Origin: Aquificaceae bacterium
GTDB taxonomy: Bacteria > Aquificota > Aquificia > Aquificales > Aquificaceae
Assembly (NCBI GenBank): GCA_027014155.1
Contig: JALWEG010000001.1
Location: 1 to 64,000 of the forward strand
Length of the DNA stretch: 64,000 nucleotides
Direction: 5' to 3'
The notes beneath the pieces were generated by a model. That model made no database searches, was not told where the DNA came from, and saw only the letters and a program-made list of their open reading frames with translations. Shown piece after piece: positions 14,685-23,162 of this stretch. A program made the position numbers and the translations under genes. Numbering within the stretch: the stretch's first letter is position 1; each line of letters begins with the position of its first letter.

Positions 14685-15868
14685 TTCACAAACCTGTCAA
14701 CTATCTTTGCTCCGTTCAGGTCTCCCCAGACGTTCGTGGCAGTCCTTAGCATGTCAAGGAATCTGTCCACGGCTATTATCAGGCCTATACCCTCTAAGGG
14801 TATGCCCACCGAACTCAGAACCAGCGTCATCATAACGAGCCCGGCACCCGGTATTGCGGCGGCGCCTATGGAGGCGAGGGTGGCCGTTAGGAATATGGTT
14901 ATCATCTGTCCCAGAGACAGGTCTATCCCGTAAACGTTGGCTATAAAGACCGCCGCCACGGACTCGTACAGAGCCGTCCCGTCCATGTTTATGGTGGCTC
15001 CTAAGGGCAGAACGAAGCCGGCGGTCTCCTTCTTCACTCCCGCCTTCTCCTCGGCCACCTGCATGGAGACGGGCAGGGTTGCCGCACTTGAGGCGGTAGA
15101 GAAGGCCAGCAGGGGCGCTTCTCTAACCTGAAGGAAGTACTTATAGGGGTTGTATCTCCCTATCAAAAAGCCCAAGATGGGTAGAGTTATAAAGGCGTGA
15201 ATGGCCAGTCCCAGCACCACGGCAAGGGCATACTTCCACAGGGACAGGAAGGCCTCTATACCGACGCTGGCCACCATGAAGGAGACCAACGCGAATACCC
15301 CGATAGGGGTCAGCTTTATAATCCACTTGGTCAGGTTTATGAGAGCCTCATTTATACCCTCAAAGAAGTCCTTCACGTGAGTGAGGTACTCCCTCTTTAC
15401 CGTCAGCATAGCCAGCCCCAGCATCACGGCGAAGAAGATTATCTGCAGAACGTTCCCCTGAGCCATGCTTTGAAGGGGGTTGGAGGGAATCAGGTTAAAG
15501 ATTATGTCCCTGAGGGTGAGCTCCTTCACCTCGGGCGCCTCTGGCTTGGAGCTTATCTCAAATCCCTTGCCCGGCTCAAGCAGGTTTACTACCACGAGGC
15601 CCACCAGAACGGACAGAGCGGTGGTGCAAAAGTAGTAGAGCATGGTCTTTATCCCCACGTCCCTGAACTTGCCCATGTTCCCCAGTCCCAGCATGGCTAT
15701 GAAGACGGAGGTAAAGACCAAGGGGACTATAATCATCTTCAATAGGCTTAGGAATATGTCTCCCAGTATCTTTATAGACAGACCTGCCTGCGGCAGGTAT
15801 ATTCCCACTATCGCCCCCGCCACTATGGCCAGAATCGTTAGATTCTCTATGCTGAGAAGCCTTTTCAT
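14681..15868 (-). CDS. DAACS family dicarboxylate/amino acid:cation symporter
   Basis: 395 residues with eight membrane helices and two re-entrant loops. Landmarks of the GltP/DctA family: SMAQGNVLQIIFFAVMLG (about residue 132), the serine-rich loop AFSTASSAATLPVSM (about 255) and GATINMDGTALYE (about 292). It imports aspartate/glutamate or C4-dicarboxylates with Na+ or H+. First gene of the - strand operon, divergent from mqnA with 83 bp between start codons. Substrate not predictable from sequence alone. Confidence 0.92.
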   Translation of the reverse strand: MKRLLSIENLTILAIVAGAIVGIYLPQAGLSIKILGDIFLSLLKMIIVPLVFTSVFIAMLGLGNMGKFRDVGIKTMLYYFCTTALSVLVGLVVVNLLEPGKGFEISSKPEAPEVKELTLRDIIFNLIPSNPLQSMAQGNVLQIIFFAVMLGLAMLTVKREYLTHVKDFFEGINEALINLTKWIIKLTPIGVFALVSFMVASVGIEAFLSLWKYALAVVLGLAIHAFITLPILGFLIGRYNPYKYFLQVREAPLLAFSTASSAATLPVSMQVAEEKAGVKKETAGFVLPLGATINMDGTALYESVAAVFIANVYGIDLSLGQMITIFLTATLASIGAAAIPGAGLVMMTLVLSSVGIPLEGIGLIIAVDRFLDMLRTATNVWGDLNGAKIVDRFVK

Positions 15869-15927
15869 ACCGACTCCTTAGGATTATAACCAATTCCCCA
15901 CCCGCTACCATGAGCCACGTCGGGGCT

Positions 15928-15933
15928 TATAAT
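15928..15933 (+). promoter_or_regulatory. -10 element of mqnA
   Basis: TATAAT followed by an expected start near 15940, 12 nt before ATG 15952. No convincing -35. This element argues against the upstream ATG at 15910, which would lie ahead of the transcript. Confidence 0.5.
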
Positions 15934-15951
15934 AAAAGCCTTCCGTCTGCA

Positions 15952-16674
15952 ATGCTCAGGGTAGGTAAGGTTAAGTACTTGAACACGCTACCCCTCTTTT
16001 ACAGGCTTGAGGGGTTTGAGATAGTAGAGGGGCACCCTTCGGAGCTGGTTGAGAAGCTAAGAGCGGGGGAGATAGATGCGGGGATAGTTTCTTCCGTGGA
16101 GTATCTTTTGGGCAAGGACAGGTATCTGCCCCTGCCCGACGTTTCCATAACCTCAAGGGGTAGGGTCTGTTCCGTCCTCCTGCTCTCCAACAAGAGGTTG
16201 GAAGATATAAAGAAAGTCAAGCTGACACCCAGCTCTCTGACCTCCAGGCTCTTGCTGAGGTTTGTGCTGAAGGAGGGCTACGGGAGGGAGTTTGAGGAAG
16301 TTGAGGGTGGAGAGGACGCACTCCTGTCCATAGGCGATGAGGCTCTTGAGCTTAGAGACCGCTACAGGTTCTACTGGGATTTGGGAGAGGAGTGGTTTAA
16401 ATTAACGAATCTGCCCTTCGTTTTCGCTCTATTCTTGGTTAGAAAGGAGGTCCCCAAGTTCTGGGTCAACCTCCTGCGCTCAGAAATCTGGAGGTCAAGG
16501 ACCGAGTTCTACAGGGACCTGCGAGCGGGACGGGTGTCCGTAGAGGGCTTTAGCGAGGACTTTATAAAGACCTACTTTAGCTCCTGCATATCCTACTCTC
16601 TAAGAGCCGAAGAGGTTGAGGGCCTGAGATTGTTCTTCAGGTTCGTTAAAGCTTATAATACTAATCCAAAATGA
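15952..16674 (+). CDS. mqnA: MqnA, chorismate dehydratase of the futalosine menaquinone pathway
   Basis: 240 residues from ATG 15952. The in-frame ATG at 15910 is rejected because a TATAAT lies between the two and the family begins with the strand LRVGKVKYLNTLP. MqnA dehydrates chorismate to 3-enolpyruvylbenzoate. It has the periplasmic-binding-protein-like fold, with the AGEIDAGIVSSVEYLLG segment (about 50-66) shaping the ligand cleft. The product feeds menaquinone-type quinones used by anaerobic and microaerobic respiration. Its stop overlaps the gspD start (ATGA at 16671). Confidence 0.92.
   Translation: MLRVGKVKYLNTLPLFYRLEGFEIVEGHPSELVEKLRAGEIDAGIVSSVEYLLGKDRYLPLPDVSITSRGRVCSVLLLSNKRLEDIKKVKLTPSSLTSRLLLRFVLKEGYGREFEEVEGGEDALLSIGDEALELRDRYRFYWDLGEEWFKLTNLPFVFALFLVRKEVPKFWVNLLRSEIWRSRTEFYRDLRAGRVSVEGFSEDFIKTYFSSCISYSLRAEEVEGLRLFFRFVKAYNTNPK
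16630..16659 (+). promoter_or_regulatory. candidate promoter of gspD inside mqnA
   Basis: TTGTTC (16630-16635), 18 bp, TATAAT (16654-16659). The predicted start would be about 5 nt before ATG 16671, giving a nearly leaderless message, much like the calp operon promoter. Confidence 0.4.
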
Positions 16675-18614
16675 CAAGAATAAAGGGGATTCTGATACTC
16701 CTGCTGACGGGCCTTCTCTTTGTCCACGCCTCCGAGAAGCAGTTAGAAAAGCTGATAGAGCAGTATAAGAAAGAGGGAAAGATAGTTCTCAACTTTGAGT
16801 CCGTTGAGGTGTCCACGGTAGCCAAGCTGATGTCCGAGCTTACGGGAAAGAACATAGTCCTGCCCGGCAACATAAGGGGCAAAATCTCTATAAGCTCCAC
16901 CAAGCCCGTCAGCGTGCAGCAGGCGTGGGACATATTCACCTCCATGCTGTCCACCATGGGTTTCGCCATAACGGAGGACGGGGGGGTGGTTAAGGTTCTC
17001 CCCTCTTCCAACGTTCCCACCGTGGCCACCTTAGGTGAGCCCGAATCGGGGGGGGACGTAAAGGTGTTCGTATATACGGCGGCTTACTCCAACGCTCAGC
17101 AATTGATAAACGTTATAAGGCCATTCCTGTCTCCCTTCGCGAGGGTGGCGGTTCATACCCAGACCAACACCCTCATCTTGGCGGACATCGGCGATAACAT
17201 AAAAAAGGCTAGACAGATTCTCAAGATAATAGATACCAAGGATAACTCCCTTGAGATAAAGGTGTACAGGCTCAAATACCTTAGCGTTCAGGACGCTACG
17301 AGAACCCTGAGCGTGCTGGCATCTTCCTTCGGCAAGGTGGGGGTGCAGGTGCAAATTACCTCCAGCCAGGAGGCGGGTAGCGTAATAGTTATAGCACCCC
17401 GCAAGGTTCACGAGGTAATCGCCGATGTGCTGTCCCAGATAGACACGGAGGACATACTGGACGAGCAGAGGAACTTCTACGTTATACCCCTGAGATACAC
17501 CTCAGCAAAGGAGATAGCAAAGACTTTGGGAGGGATACTTAAATCTCAAGGTAGTAGAGGAAGGATTCTGCAAAGAGTCTTAAAGAAGGGTAAGAAGAAT
17601 AAGAAAGCAACCCGCAAGGGAGGGATATTTCTCTCCACCTCTTCGGGAATGAGGATAAGCTTTGACGAGGGCACCAACTCGGTTCTGGTTTACGCAACCC
17701 GTGAAGAGTACGAGGAACTTAAGGAGCTTATACAGAAGTTGGATACCCGCAGGAAGCAGGTGCTCATAGCCGCCACCATAGTAGAGACCTCTACCCGTAA
17801 GCTCCTTGATATAGGCGTTAGGTGGCAGATTTTGGGAACCCAGGGAGCCGCCACCTTCAGGGGAGGCTCCGAGAACGACATCTACAGCTCCTTCCTCAGC
17901 GGGAACTTTCTCGTGGGCGTGTTCACTCCCTCGGGGGAGAAGGTCTCCGTAGGCGGAACGGAACTCTTCTTTCCTGAGCTTGCCATACTCTTTTCTCTGA
18001 TAGAACAGGGGAGCGGTTTCAATATCCTTTCCAACCCCAAGGTTCTAACCTTAGACAACAAGGAGGCGAGCATAAAGGTGGGGCAGGTGATACCCTTCGC
18101 CTCGGGCGTCAAATTTGACGTAAACGGACAGCCGATAATAACCTATGACTACAAGGAGGTGGGCTTAGACCTTCAGGTAGTCCCTCACATATCCGAGGAG
18201 AACCTCAGACTCTCCATAACCCTCAAGCTTCAGGAGATAATAGACTTCATAAACCCTCAGGTGGGAGGGCTCAGCTACACGGTGCCTGTGACCTCCAACA
18301 GAGAGATAAACTCCGACGTATTCATAGAGAACGGAGAGACCATAATCTTGGGCGGACTCGTTAGCTCCAAAACCCTGCGAACCTCCGACGGCGTGCCCAA
18401 ACTCAAGGAGGTGCCCATACTGGGCAACCTCTTCAAAAAGGAGGTCAAGCAGAGCGATAAGACCACTCTATTTATCTTTATAACCCCCTATGTCATAAGC
18501 TCACCCCAGGAGCTAAGCCGACTCACCGAAAGGCACAAGGAGATGGCCAACAAGCTCAGGGAGCTATCCAGGAGAAGGAACGCGGATAAAGAAGGTGATG
18601 AAGAAGATTTCTAA
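16671..18614 (+). CDS. gspD: GspD, type II secretion system secretin
   Basis: 647 residues. Signal peptide (about 1-20), then the N0/N1-type domains (NFESVEVSTVAKLMSELTGK near residue 42 and VYTAAYSNAQQLINVIRPFL near 131), further N domains around 195-320, and the C-terminal secretin barrel (about 360-620) with the typical VPILGNLFKK block and the final FIFITPYVI. It forms the outer-membrane channel of a type II secretion or related pilus system. gspN follows in overlap. The other gsp genes are not here. Confidence 0.92.
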   Translation: MTRIKGILILLLTGLLFVHASEKQLEKLIEQYKKEGKIVLNFESVEVSTVAKLMSELTGKNIVLPGNIRGKISISSTKPVSVQQAWDIFTSMLSTMGFAITEDGGVVKVLPSSNVPTVATLGEPESGGDVKVFVYTAAYSNAQQLINVIRPFLSPFARVAVHTQTNTLILADIGDNIKKARQILKIIDTKDNSLEIKVYRLKYLSVQDATRTLSVLASSFGKVGVQVQITSSQEAGSVIVIAPRKVHEVIADVLSQIDTEDILDEQRNFYVIPLRYTSAKEIAKTLGGILKSQGSRGRILQRVLKKGKKNKKATRKGGIFLSTSSGMRISFDEGTNSVLVYATREEYEELKELIQKLDTRRKQVLIAATIVETSTRKLLDIGVRWQILGTQGAATFRGGSENDIYSSFLSGNFLVGVFTPSGEKVSVGGTELFFPELAILFSLIEQGSGFNILSNPKVLTLDNKEASIKVGQVIPFASGVKFDVNGQPIITYDYKEVGLDLQVVPHISEENLRLSITLKLQEIIDFINPQVGGLSYTVPVTSNREINSDVFIENGETIILGGLVSSKTLRTSDGVPKLKEVPILGNLFKKEVKQSDKTTLFIFITPYVISSPQELSRLTERHKEMANKLRELSRRRNADKEGDEEDF

Positions 18615-19239
18615 GTATCTGCTCTACCTCTTTATCATCTTGGTCTTGGTTCCCCTCACCTTTCTCTTTACGCTGCCCAAGTTCTTTCTCCTGAACGAGC
18701 TTCTGGAGAGAAGCGGCATCTTCCTTTTGAACGGCAAGGTTGAAGAGGGATTTACCTACTTAAGGGTTAAGGATATGCGACTCTTTGCCGGCTCTCGGGA
18801 GGTGGCTCGGTTTCGGGAGGGCTACCTTAGGCTATCTCCCATCGGTATTGAGGCAGGGGCAAGGTGTGAAGGGAAGGGAAGCCTCAGCCTCAGCAGAAGC
18901 CTTTTTGGGACTTTGACCCTTGAGCTTAAAGGGCTTTCCTGCCTTGAGGGTGTGGATTTGGCATCGGGTAAGGTCAGGCTCAAGGAGGGAGCCGAGGGCA
19001 GGCTGAGCGTCAAAGGCGTAAAGATTGAGAATCTGAGCTTGGACGAGGTTATTTTGAAGTTCAATGGCTCAAAGGTAGATGTGGTGGTTAAGACGGCCGG
19101 CTCGGAGTTCAGAGGCAAGCTCAAGGTTGACTGGAAGCCCAATCTATTGGACTCTCGCGTGTCGGGAACGCTCAAAAGCCGGATTATGAGCTTGTCCGTT
19201 GGCGGAACCTTGGGAGGTTTGCACGTTAAGGGGCCCTAA
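18598..19239 (+). CDS. gspN: GspN-like type II secretion protein
   Basis: 213 residues from ATG 18598; a GTG directly before it (18595) is the alternative. One N-terminal membrane anchor (about 7-27), then a beta-rich periplasmic domain of repeated short strands (for example GSLSLSRSLFGTLTLELKG near residue 96), in keeping with GspN/GspC-type proteins that sit between inner membrane and secretin. It overlaps gspD by 17 bp. Sequence similarity is low; the call leans on topology and position. Confidence 0.65.
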   Translation: MKKISKYLLYLFIILVLVPLTFLFTLPKFFLLNELLERSGIFLLNGKVEEGFTYLRVKDMRLFAGSREVARFREGYLRLSPIGIEAGARCEGKGSLSLSRSLFGTLTLELKGLSCLEGVDLASGKVRLKEGAEGRLSVKGVKIENLSLDEVILKFNGSKVDVVVKTAGSEFRGKLKVDWKPNLLDSRVSGTLKSRIMSLSVGGTLGGLHVKGP

Positions 19240-20201
19240 ATCATACTCTTGGCCAGCTGGGTGAACTTCCTTATGGAGTTTACAGACCTCAGGAACTCCC
19301 TCTTCTCGTAGCCCGAAAGGTTTATCAGTTCATAGTCCCTTATCCCCTCTTTACCCAAAACCACCGGGACGCCTATACATATGTCCTCTGCCTCGTAGTG
19401 TTTTGCCACCTCGCCGGCTAAGTATGCGGAGCAGGGCAGAACCCTTCCCCTATCGTTTATTATCGCCTCCAGCATGAGAACTACCGACGCGGCCGGCGCG
19501 TAGTAGGCGGAGGTTCCCATAAGCTTGACTATGCTGCCTCCTCCCAATCGGGTCTCCTCTATGACCTCGTCAATCTCCTTGGCGCTGAGAACTTCCTCAA
19601 GGGGCTTGTTGCCTATAAAGCTGTTAGACATCACGGGCACCATGAAGTCTCCGTGGGTTCCCAAAACCAGAGCCCTTATGTCGGAGTAGGATATATCCAC
19701 GGTGCGCCGGACGTAGGTCTTGAATCTGGCGGAGTCAAGAACTCCGGCCATACCCACCACCTTGCGGTGGTCAAAGCCCGTAAGCTGTATGGTGGTGTAA
19801 GTCAATATGTCAACGGGGTTGGACACCACTATAACTACGGAGTGGGGCGCATACTCCCTTATAGCGTCCGTGAACTTTCTGAGGATTTTTATGTTCTCGC
19901 TAAGCAGCTCCTCTCTACTCATGGAACCCCTGCGGGGTATTCCTGCGGTTATAACCACCACGGAGGAATCCTCAAGGGCTCTGAAGCCCTCCACATCGTA
20001 GGATACGCCCTCTATATGTATATCCCGTCCCATCAGGACGGCCATCTGCTTCAGGTCTATGGCCTTGGCCTTGGCCGGTTCAAGGCCTCCCTTGTGCCTT
20101 CCGAAGAGGCACATGTCTCCCAGTCCCAGAACGGCACTCAGGTAGGCCACGTTCTCGCCCACCTTGCCGACACCTATGATGGAGATTTTCTGCCTTCTCA
20201 T
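19236..20201 (-). CDS. mdh: malate dehydrogenase (LDH-like type)
   Basis: 321 residues. Rossmann motif GVGKVGENVA (residues 10-19), NAD-binding VITAGIPRRGSMSREELL (about 83-100) with the arginine pair of malate-type enzymes, VVVSNPVDILTYT (about 121-133), and the catalytic histidine in LGTHGDFMVPV (about 181-191). It interconverts malate and oxaloacetate, a step of the reductive TCA cycle used by Aquificales. It overlaps lysS by 4 bp and converges on gspN. Confidence 0.9.
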   Translation of the reverse strand: MRRQKISIIGVGKVGENVAYLSAVLGLGDMCLFGRHKGGLEPAKAKAIDLKQMAVLMGRDIHIEGVSYDVEGFRALEDSSVVVITAGIPRRGSMSREELLSENIKILRKFTDAIREYAPHSVVIVVSNPVDILTYTTIQLTGFDHRKVVGMAGVLDSARFKTYVRRTVDISYSDIRALVLGTHGDFMVPVMSNSFIGNKPLEEVLSAKEIDEVIEETRLGGGSIVKLMGTSAYYAPAASVVLMLEAIINDRGRVLPCSAYLAGEVAKHYEAEDICIGVPVVLGKEGIRDYELINLSGYEKREFLRSVNSIRKFTQLAKSMI

Positions 20202-21901
20202 TGGGGTCTCAGGTGAGGAAAGAGGATAACCTCCCTTATGGAGTCCGTGTTGGCCAAGAGCATCAAAAGCCTATCTATTCCTATGCCCTCTCCCGCCGTG
20301 GGCGGTAGTCCGTATTCCAACGCTCTTATGAAGTCCTCGTCCATGTCCATGGCCTCCTCGTCCCCCATCTCCTTTTCCTTCAGCTGTTCTAAGAACCTCT
20401 CCTTCTGGTCAAAGGGGTCGTTCAGCTCCGTGTAGGCGTTGGCCAGCTCGTAGGTGGCCACTATAAACTCAAACCTCTCCACGAGGTCGGGGTCCTGCCT
20501 GTGGGTCTTTGCGAGGGGAGATATAAGTTTGGGGAAGTCAAGCACGAAGGTGGGCTGCAGTAGGTCTCCCTCGGCCACCTTCTCAAAAATCTTATCTATG
20601 AGCTTTGCGTGGGTCAATCTCTCGGCGTGCTTTACCTCCAGCTCCATGGCCAGCTTCCTGACCTCTTCCACGTTGCCTAAGAAAAACTCCTTACCTCTGC
20701 CCGTCTTCTCCTCCAACAGCTCAAAGTACCTTACCCTTTTGAAGGGGGGAGTAAAGTCCAGCTCAATCTCTCCGTAGCGGAGCTTTAAGGTCCCCAACGT
20801 GTTTTCCAGCAGGAAGACGAACATCTCCTCGGTAAACTCTATCAGGTCGTTGTAGTCCCAATAGGAGGCGTAGAACTCCACCATCGTGAACTCGGGATTG
20901 TGGGTTCTGTCCACACCCTCGTTTCTGAAGTTCTTTCCTATCTCGTAAACTCTGGGAAAGCCTCCCACGATTAGTTTCTTCAGGTAGAGTTCCGGAGCTA
21001 TCCTCAGAAAGAGGTTCATGTCCAAGTAGTTGTGATAGGTTATGAAGGGCTTGGCGGCGGCGCCGCTGGCTATCGGTTGGAGTATGGGCGTTTCCACCTC
21101 CACAAAGCCGTATCTATCAAAGAACTGCCGCATCAGAGAGATGACCTTGCTCCTGAGCAGGAAGATACTTCTGGCCTCCTCGTTTGCTATCAGGTCTAAG
21201 TATCTCTGTCTGTATCTAAGCTCTACGTCCCTTAGGCCGTGCCACTTTTCGGGCAGCGGGTGCAGGCACTTGGACAGAAGCTCAAACTCCTCCACCTCTA
21301 CCGTCAGCTCCCCGGTTTGGGTTCTGAAGAGTCTGCCTTTAACTCCCAGTATGTCTCCTAAGTCTATGTAATCTTTGAAGAACTTAAACCTCTCTTCCCC
21401 TAAGATGTCCTTGCGCAGGTATATCTGGATTTTACCGCTCAGGTCTTGAATGTGTCCGAATATGGCTCTTCCCATCTCCCTTATGGCCACCACCCTGCCG
21501 CCTAAGGACACTTTCTCGTCCTGTGGCTCTCTGTCGTATCTCTCCTTAAGCTCTCTGATACTGTTTTCCGCCTCAGAGCCGAGCTTGGCATCTACTATGC
21601 TGAGTTTGCCCTCCACCCGCAGGAGTTTGCCTTCAAAGATGTACTCCTTTTTCGGCTCCACCTGCTCCTGAGTAAACACAAAAATTTCCAGGTTCTCGTC
21701 GGAGAGGCGAATCAAAAAGCCCTCTTCCACATTGGAAACCCGCTTCGCCACCCCTTTGACGCTGACTCTTTCACCTTTTGGCTCGTCCTCAAACCTGCTC
21801 CTGACGTTCCCTATGAAGTCGGTAATCTCAAATCTGTAGGGGTAGGGGTTTATTCCTTTATCTCTGAGTTCCTTTAGTTTTTTTAGCCTCAGCTCTTCCA
21901 T
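20198..21901 (-). CDS. lysS: lysyl-tRNA synthetase, class II
   Basis: 567 residues. An N-terminal OB-fold anticodon domain (about 50-180) is followed by the class II core: motif 1 around RSKVISLMRQFFDRYGFVEV, motif 2 around VYEIGKNFRNEGVDRTHNPEF and motif 3 near the end (PPTAGEGIGIDRLLMLL). It charges tRNA-Lys. The chain is somewhat longer than E. coli LysS (505), mainly from an insert around residues 375-440. mdh follows with 4 bp overlap, and tilS lies 14 bp upstream. Confidence 0.95.
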   Translation of the reverse strand: MEELRLKKLKELRDKGINPYPYRFEITDFIGNVRSRFEDEPKGERVSVKGVAKRVSNVEEGFLIRLSDENLEIFVFTQEQVEPKKEYIFEGKLLRVEGKLSIVDAKLGSEAENSIRELKERYDREPQDEKVSLGGRVVAIREMGRAIFGHIQDLSGKIQIYLRKDILGEERFKFFKDYIDLGDILGVKGRLFRTQTGELTVEVEEFELLSKCLHPLPEKWHGLRDVELRYRQRYLDLIANEEARSIFLLRSKVISLMRQFFDRYGFVEVETPILQPIASGAAAKPFITYHNYLDMNLFLRIAPELYLKKLIVGGFPRVYEIGKNFRNEGVDRTHNPEFTMVEFYASYWDYNDLIEFTEEMFVFLLENTLGTLKLRYGEIELDFTPPFKRVRYFELLEEKTGRGKEFFLGNVEEVRKLAMELEVKHAERLTHAKLIDKIFEKVAEGDLLQPTFVLDFPKLISPLAKTHRQDPDLVERFEFIVATYELANAYTELNDPFDQKERFLEQLKEKEMGDEEAMDMDEDFIRALEYGLPPTAGEGIGIDRLLMLLANTDSIREVILFPHLRPQ

Positions 21902-21915
21902 GGGAGTAGATAATT

Positions 21916-22874
21916 TTACTTGATTTCAATCACGCAAATCCTCTTGCCTTTCCTGACCACCTCTCTGAAGGAATCTATCTTAAGACGGCCGCCCCTTTGC
22001 AGAAGTCGCCTGACCATCTCTATCTTCCTAAAGTCCGAAAGCCCCAGCCACATGCCTATCACCCTCCTCTGGATAGCGAGGGGCTGTGAGCACAGAGCCT
22101 CTACTGAGAGGCAGCCTTTTTCAATCTCGGCTCTTTCTAATGCCTCCTGAGCAAGCCGCTTCAGAAGTTGGTTCTCCGCTCTGAGAATCTCCCTCGTTCT
22201 TAGGAAGGTTTCCTCAGGTTAGGGTTTATCTCCCTCATGAGGGGGAGTATTCGGTGTCTTACTTTATTTCGGTATAGGGAGAGGTCCGCGTTGGTGCTGT
22301 CCTCCACCCAGCCGAGGTTTTTGGCCTTAGCGTAGCTCAGAATCTCCTCTCTCTTAGCCAGATACAGCGGCCTGACTATGTCTGCGCTCCTCGGCTCAAA
22401 GCCCAGAAGGCCCTCAAGGGCGGCTCCCCTGGTGAGCCATATAATAGAGGTCTCTAAGAGGTCGTTAAGATGGTGAGCGGTGGCTATAAGCTCAAAGCCT
22501 TGGGAATCTTTGATCTTTCTTAAGAACCCGTATCGCAGCTTCCTTGCCGTCTCTTCAAGGTTTCCCCCGCTCCGGAGTGCCTCTTGCTTCACATCGCCCC
22601 TTTCTACAAAGATTTTTAAACCCCTCTGGCGAGCGAACTCTACGGAAAACTCTTCGTCTCTGAGTGCCTCTTGTCCCCGCAAACCGTGGTTGTAATGGGC
22701 TAAGGCTAAATCCTCAATGCCGAGGAATTCTCTCAGCTCAAGGAGTGCGTCGCACAGAACTACCGAGTCCACCCCTCCGGAGAAGGCTATCAGGAGCTTG
22801 CTCCCCTTCGGAATTACCCTCTCCTGCCGTTGGAGCTTTATGATTTTCCTCAAAAGGCGACTGACTTCTTTCAT
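21916..22874 (-). CDS. tilS: tRNA(Ile)-lysidine synthetase TilS, with a frameshift
   Basis: The N-terminal 224 codons (22874-22203) read cleanly as TilS: SGGVDS PP-loop near residue 30, AHYNHGLRG, and the ATAHHLNDLLET block. They then stop at TAA 22200-22202 right after INPNLRKPS. In the -1 frame the protein continues without a break as EETFLRTREILRAENQLLKR and on through QRRVIGMWLGLSDF and SFREVVRKGKRICVIEIK to TAA 21916-21918, giving about 319 residues, normal for the family. The shift point is at CTG-AGG near 22215. TilS makes the AUA-reading isoleucine tRNA and is essential, so a 1-base sequence error or recoding is more likely than loss. Confidence 0.85.
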
Positions 22875-22928
22875 TGGTAAATTAGAAATCTTACCTTCTA
22901 TCAGCCATTATGCAACCTGCAGCCTTAT

Positions 22929-22966
22929 TAAGCAACTTTTGCTTACTTATAAGCAATTTTTGTTTA
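22929..22966 (+). promoter_or_regulatory. tandem operator-like palindromes upstream of dsbC and tilS
   Basis: Two near-identical dyads: TAAGCAA-CTT-TTGCTTA (22929-22945) and TAAGCAA-TTT-TTGTTTA (22950-22966). Their centres are 21 bp apart, two helical turns, so two dimers could bind side by side. They lie in the divergent region between tilS and dsbC. The binding protein is unknown. Confidence 0.55.
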
Positions 22967-23050
22967 TATTGTTCACCAGACTTGCCTTAGGTGGGCCAAT
23001 GTGTGAGATAATACTTTAGATAAAGAGGGAAGGTGGGCGAGGGAGAGGTC

Positions 23051-23142
23051 GCTTGGGTGTCCAAAAGCCGCCTGCCGGGGATATGGACACCTGTATTTTG
23101 GCGGGATACAAATGCCCCGGCACTTGGCCGCGTGTGGGCGGT
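23051..23142 (+). ncRNA. possible structured RNA or cis-regulatory leader upstream of dsbC
   Basis: A GC-rich block in an otherwise AT-rich gap. Complementary segments: GGTGTCC (23056-23062) with GGACACC (23085-23091); TGTAT (23092-23096) with ATACA (23106-23110); and TGCCGGGG (23073-23080), inside the first loop, with CCCCGGCA (23115-23122), which makes an H-type pseudoknot. CCGCC (23068-23072) could also pair with GGCGG (23100-23104) in the second loop. No known riboswitch class fits. It ends about 20 bp before dsbC. The fold is inferred by eye. Confidence 0.4.
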
Positions 23143-23162
23143 TTAAGTAAAAAGGGAGTTTT

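Noticed and set aside
14439-14933. Long + strand frames opposite the G3E GTPase and symporter genes
   Set aside because: Shadows in GC-richer core genes on the other strand.
15910-15951. Upstream ATG for mqnA
   Set aside because: A TATAAT lies after it and the extra residues are not part of the family.
21916-22199. Separate small gene downstream of tilS
   Set aside because: It has no start of its own and continues TilS exactly in the -1 frame.
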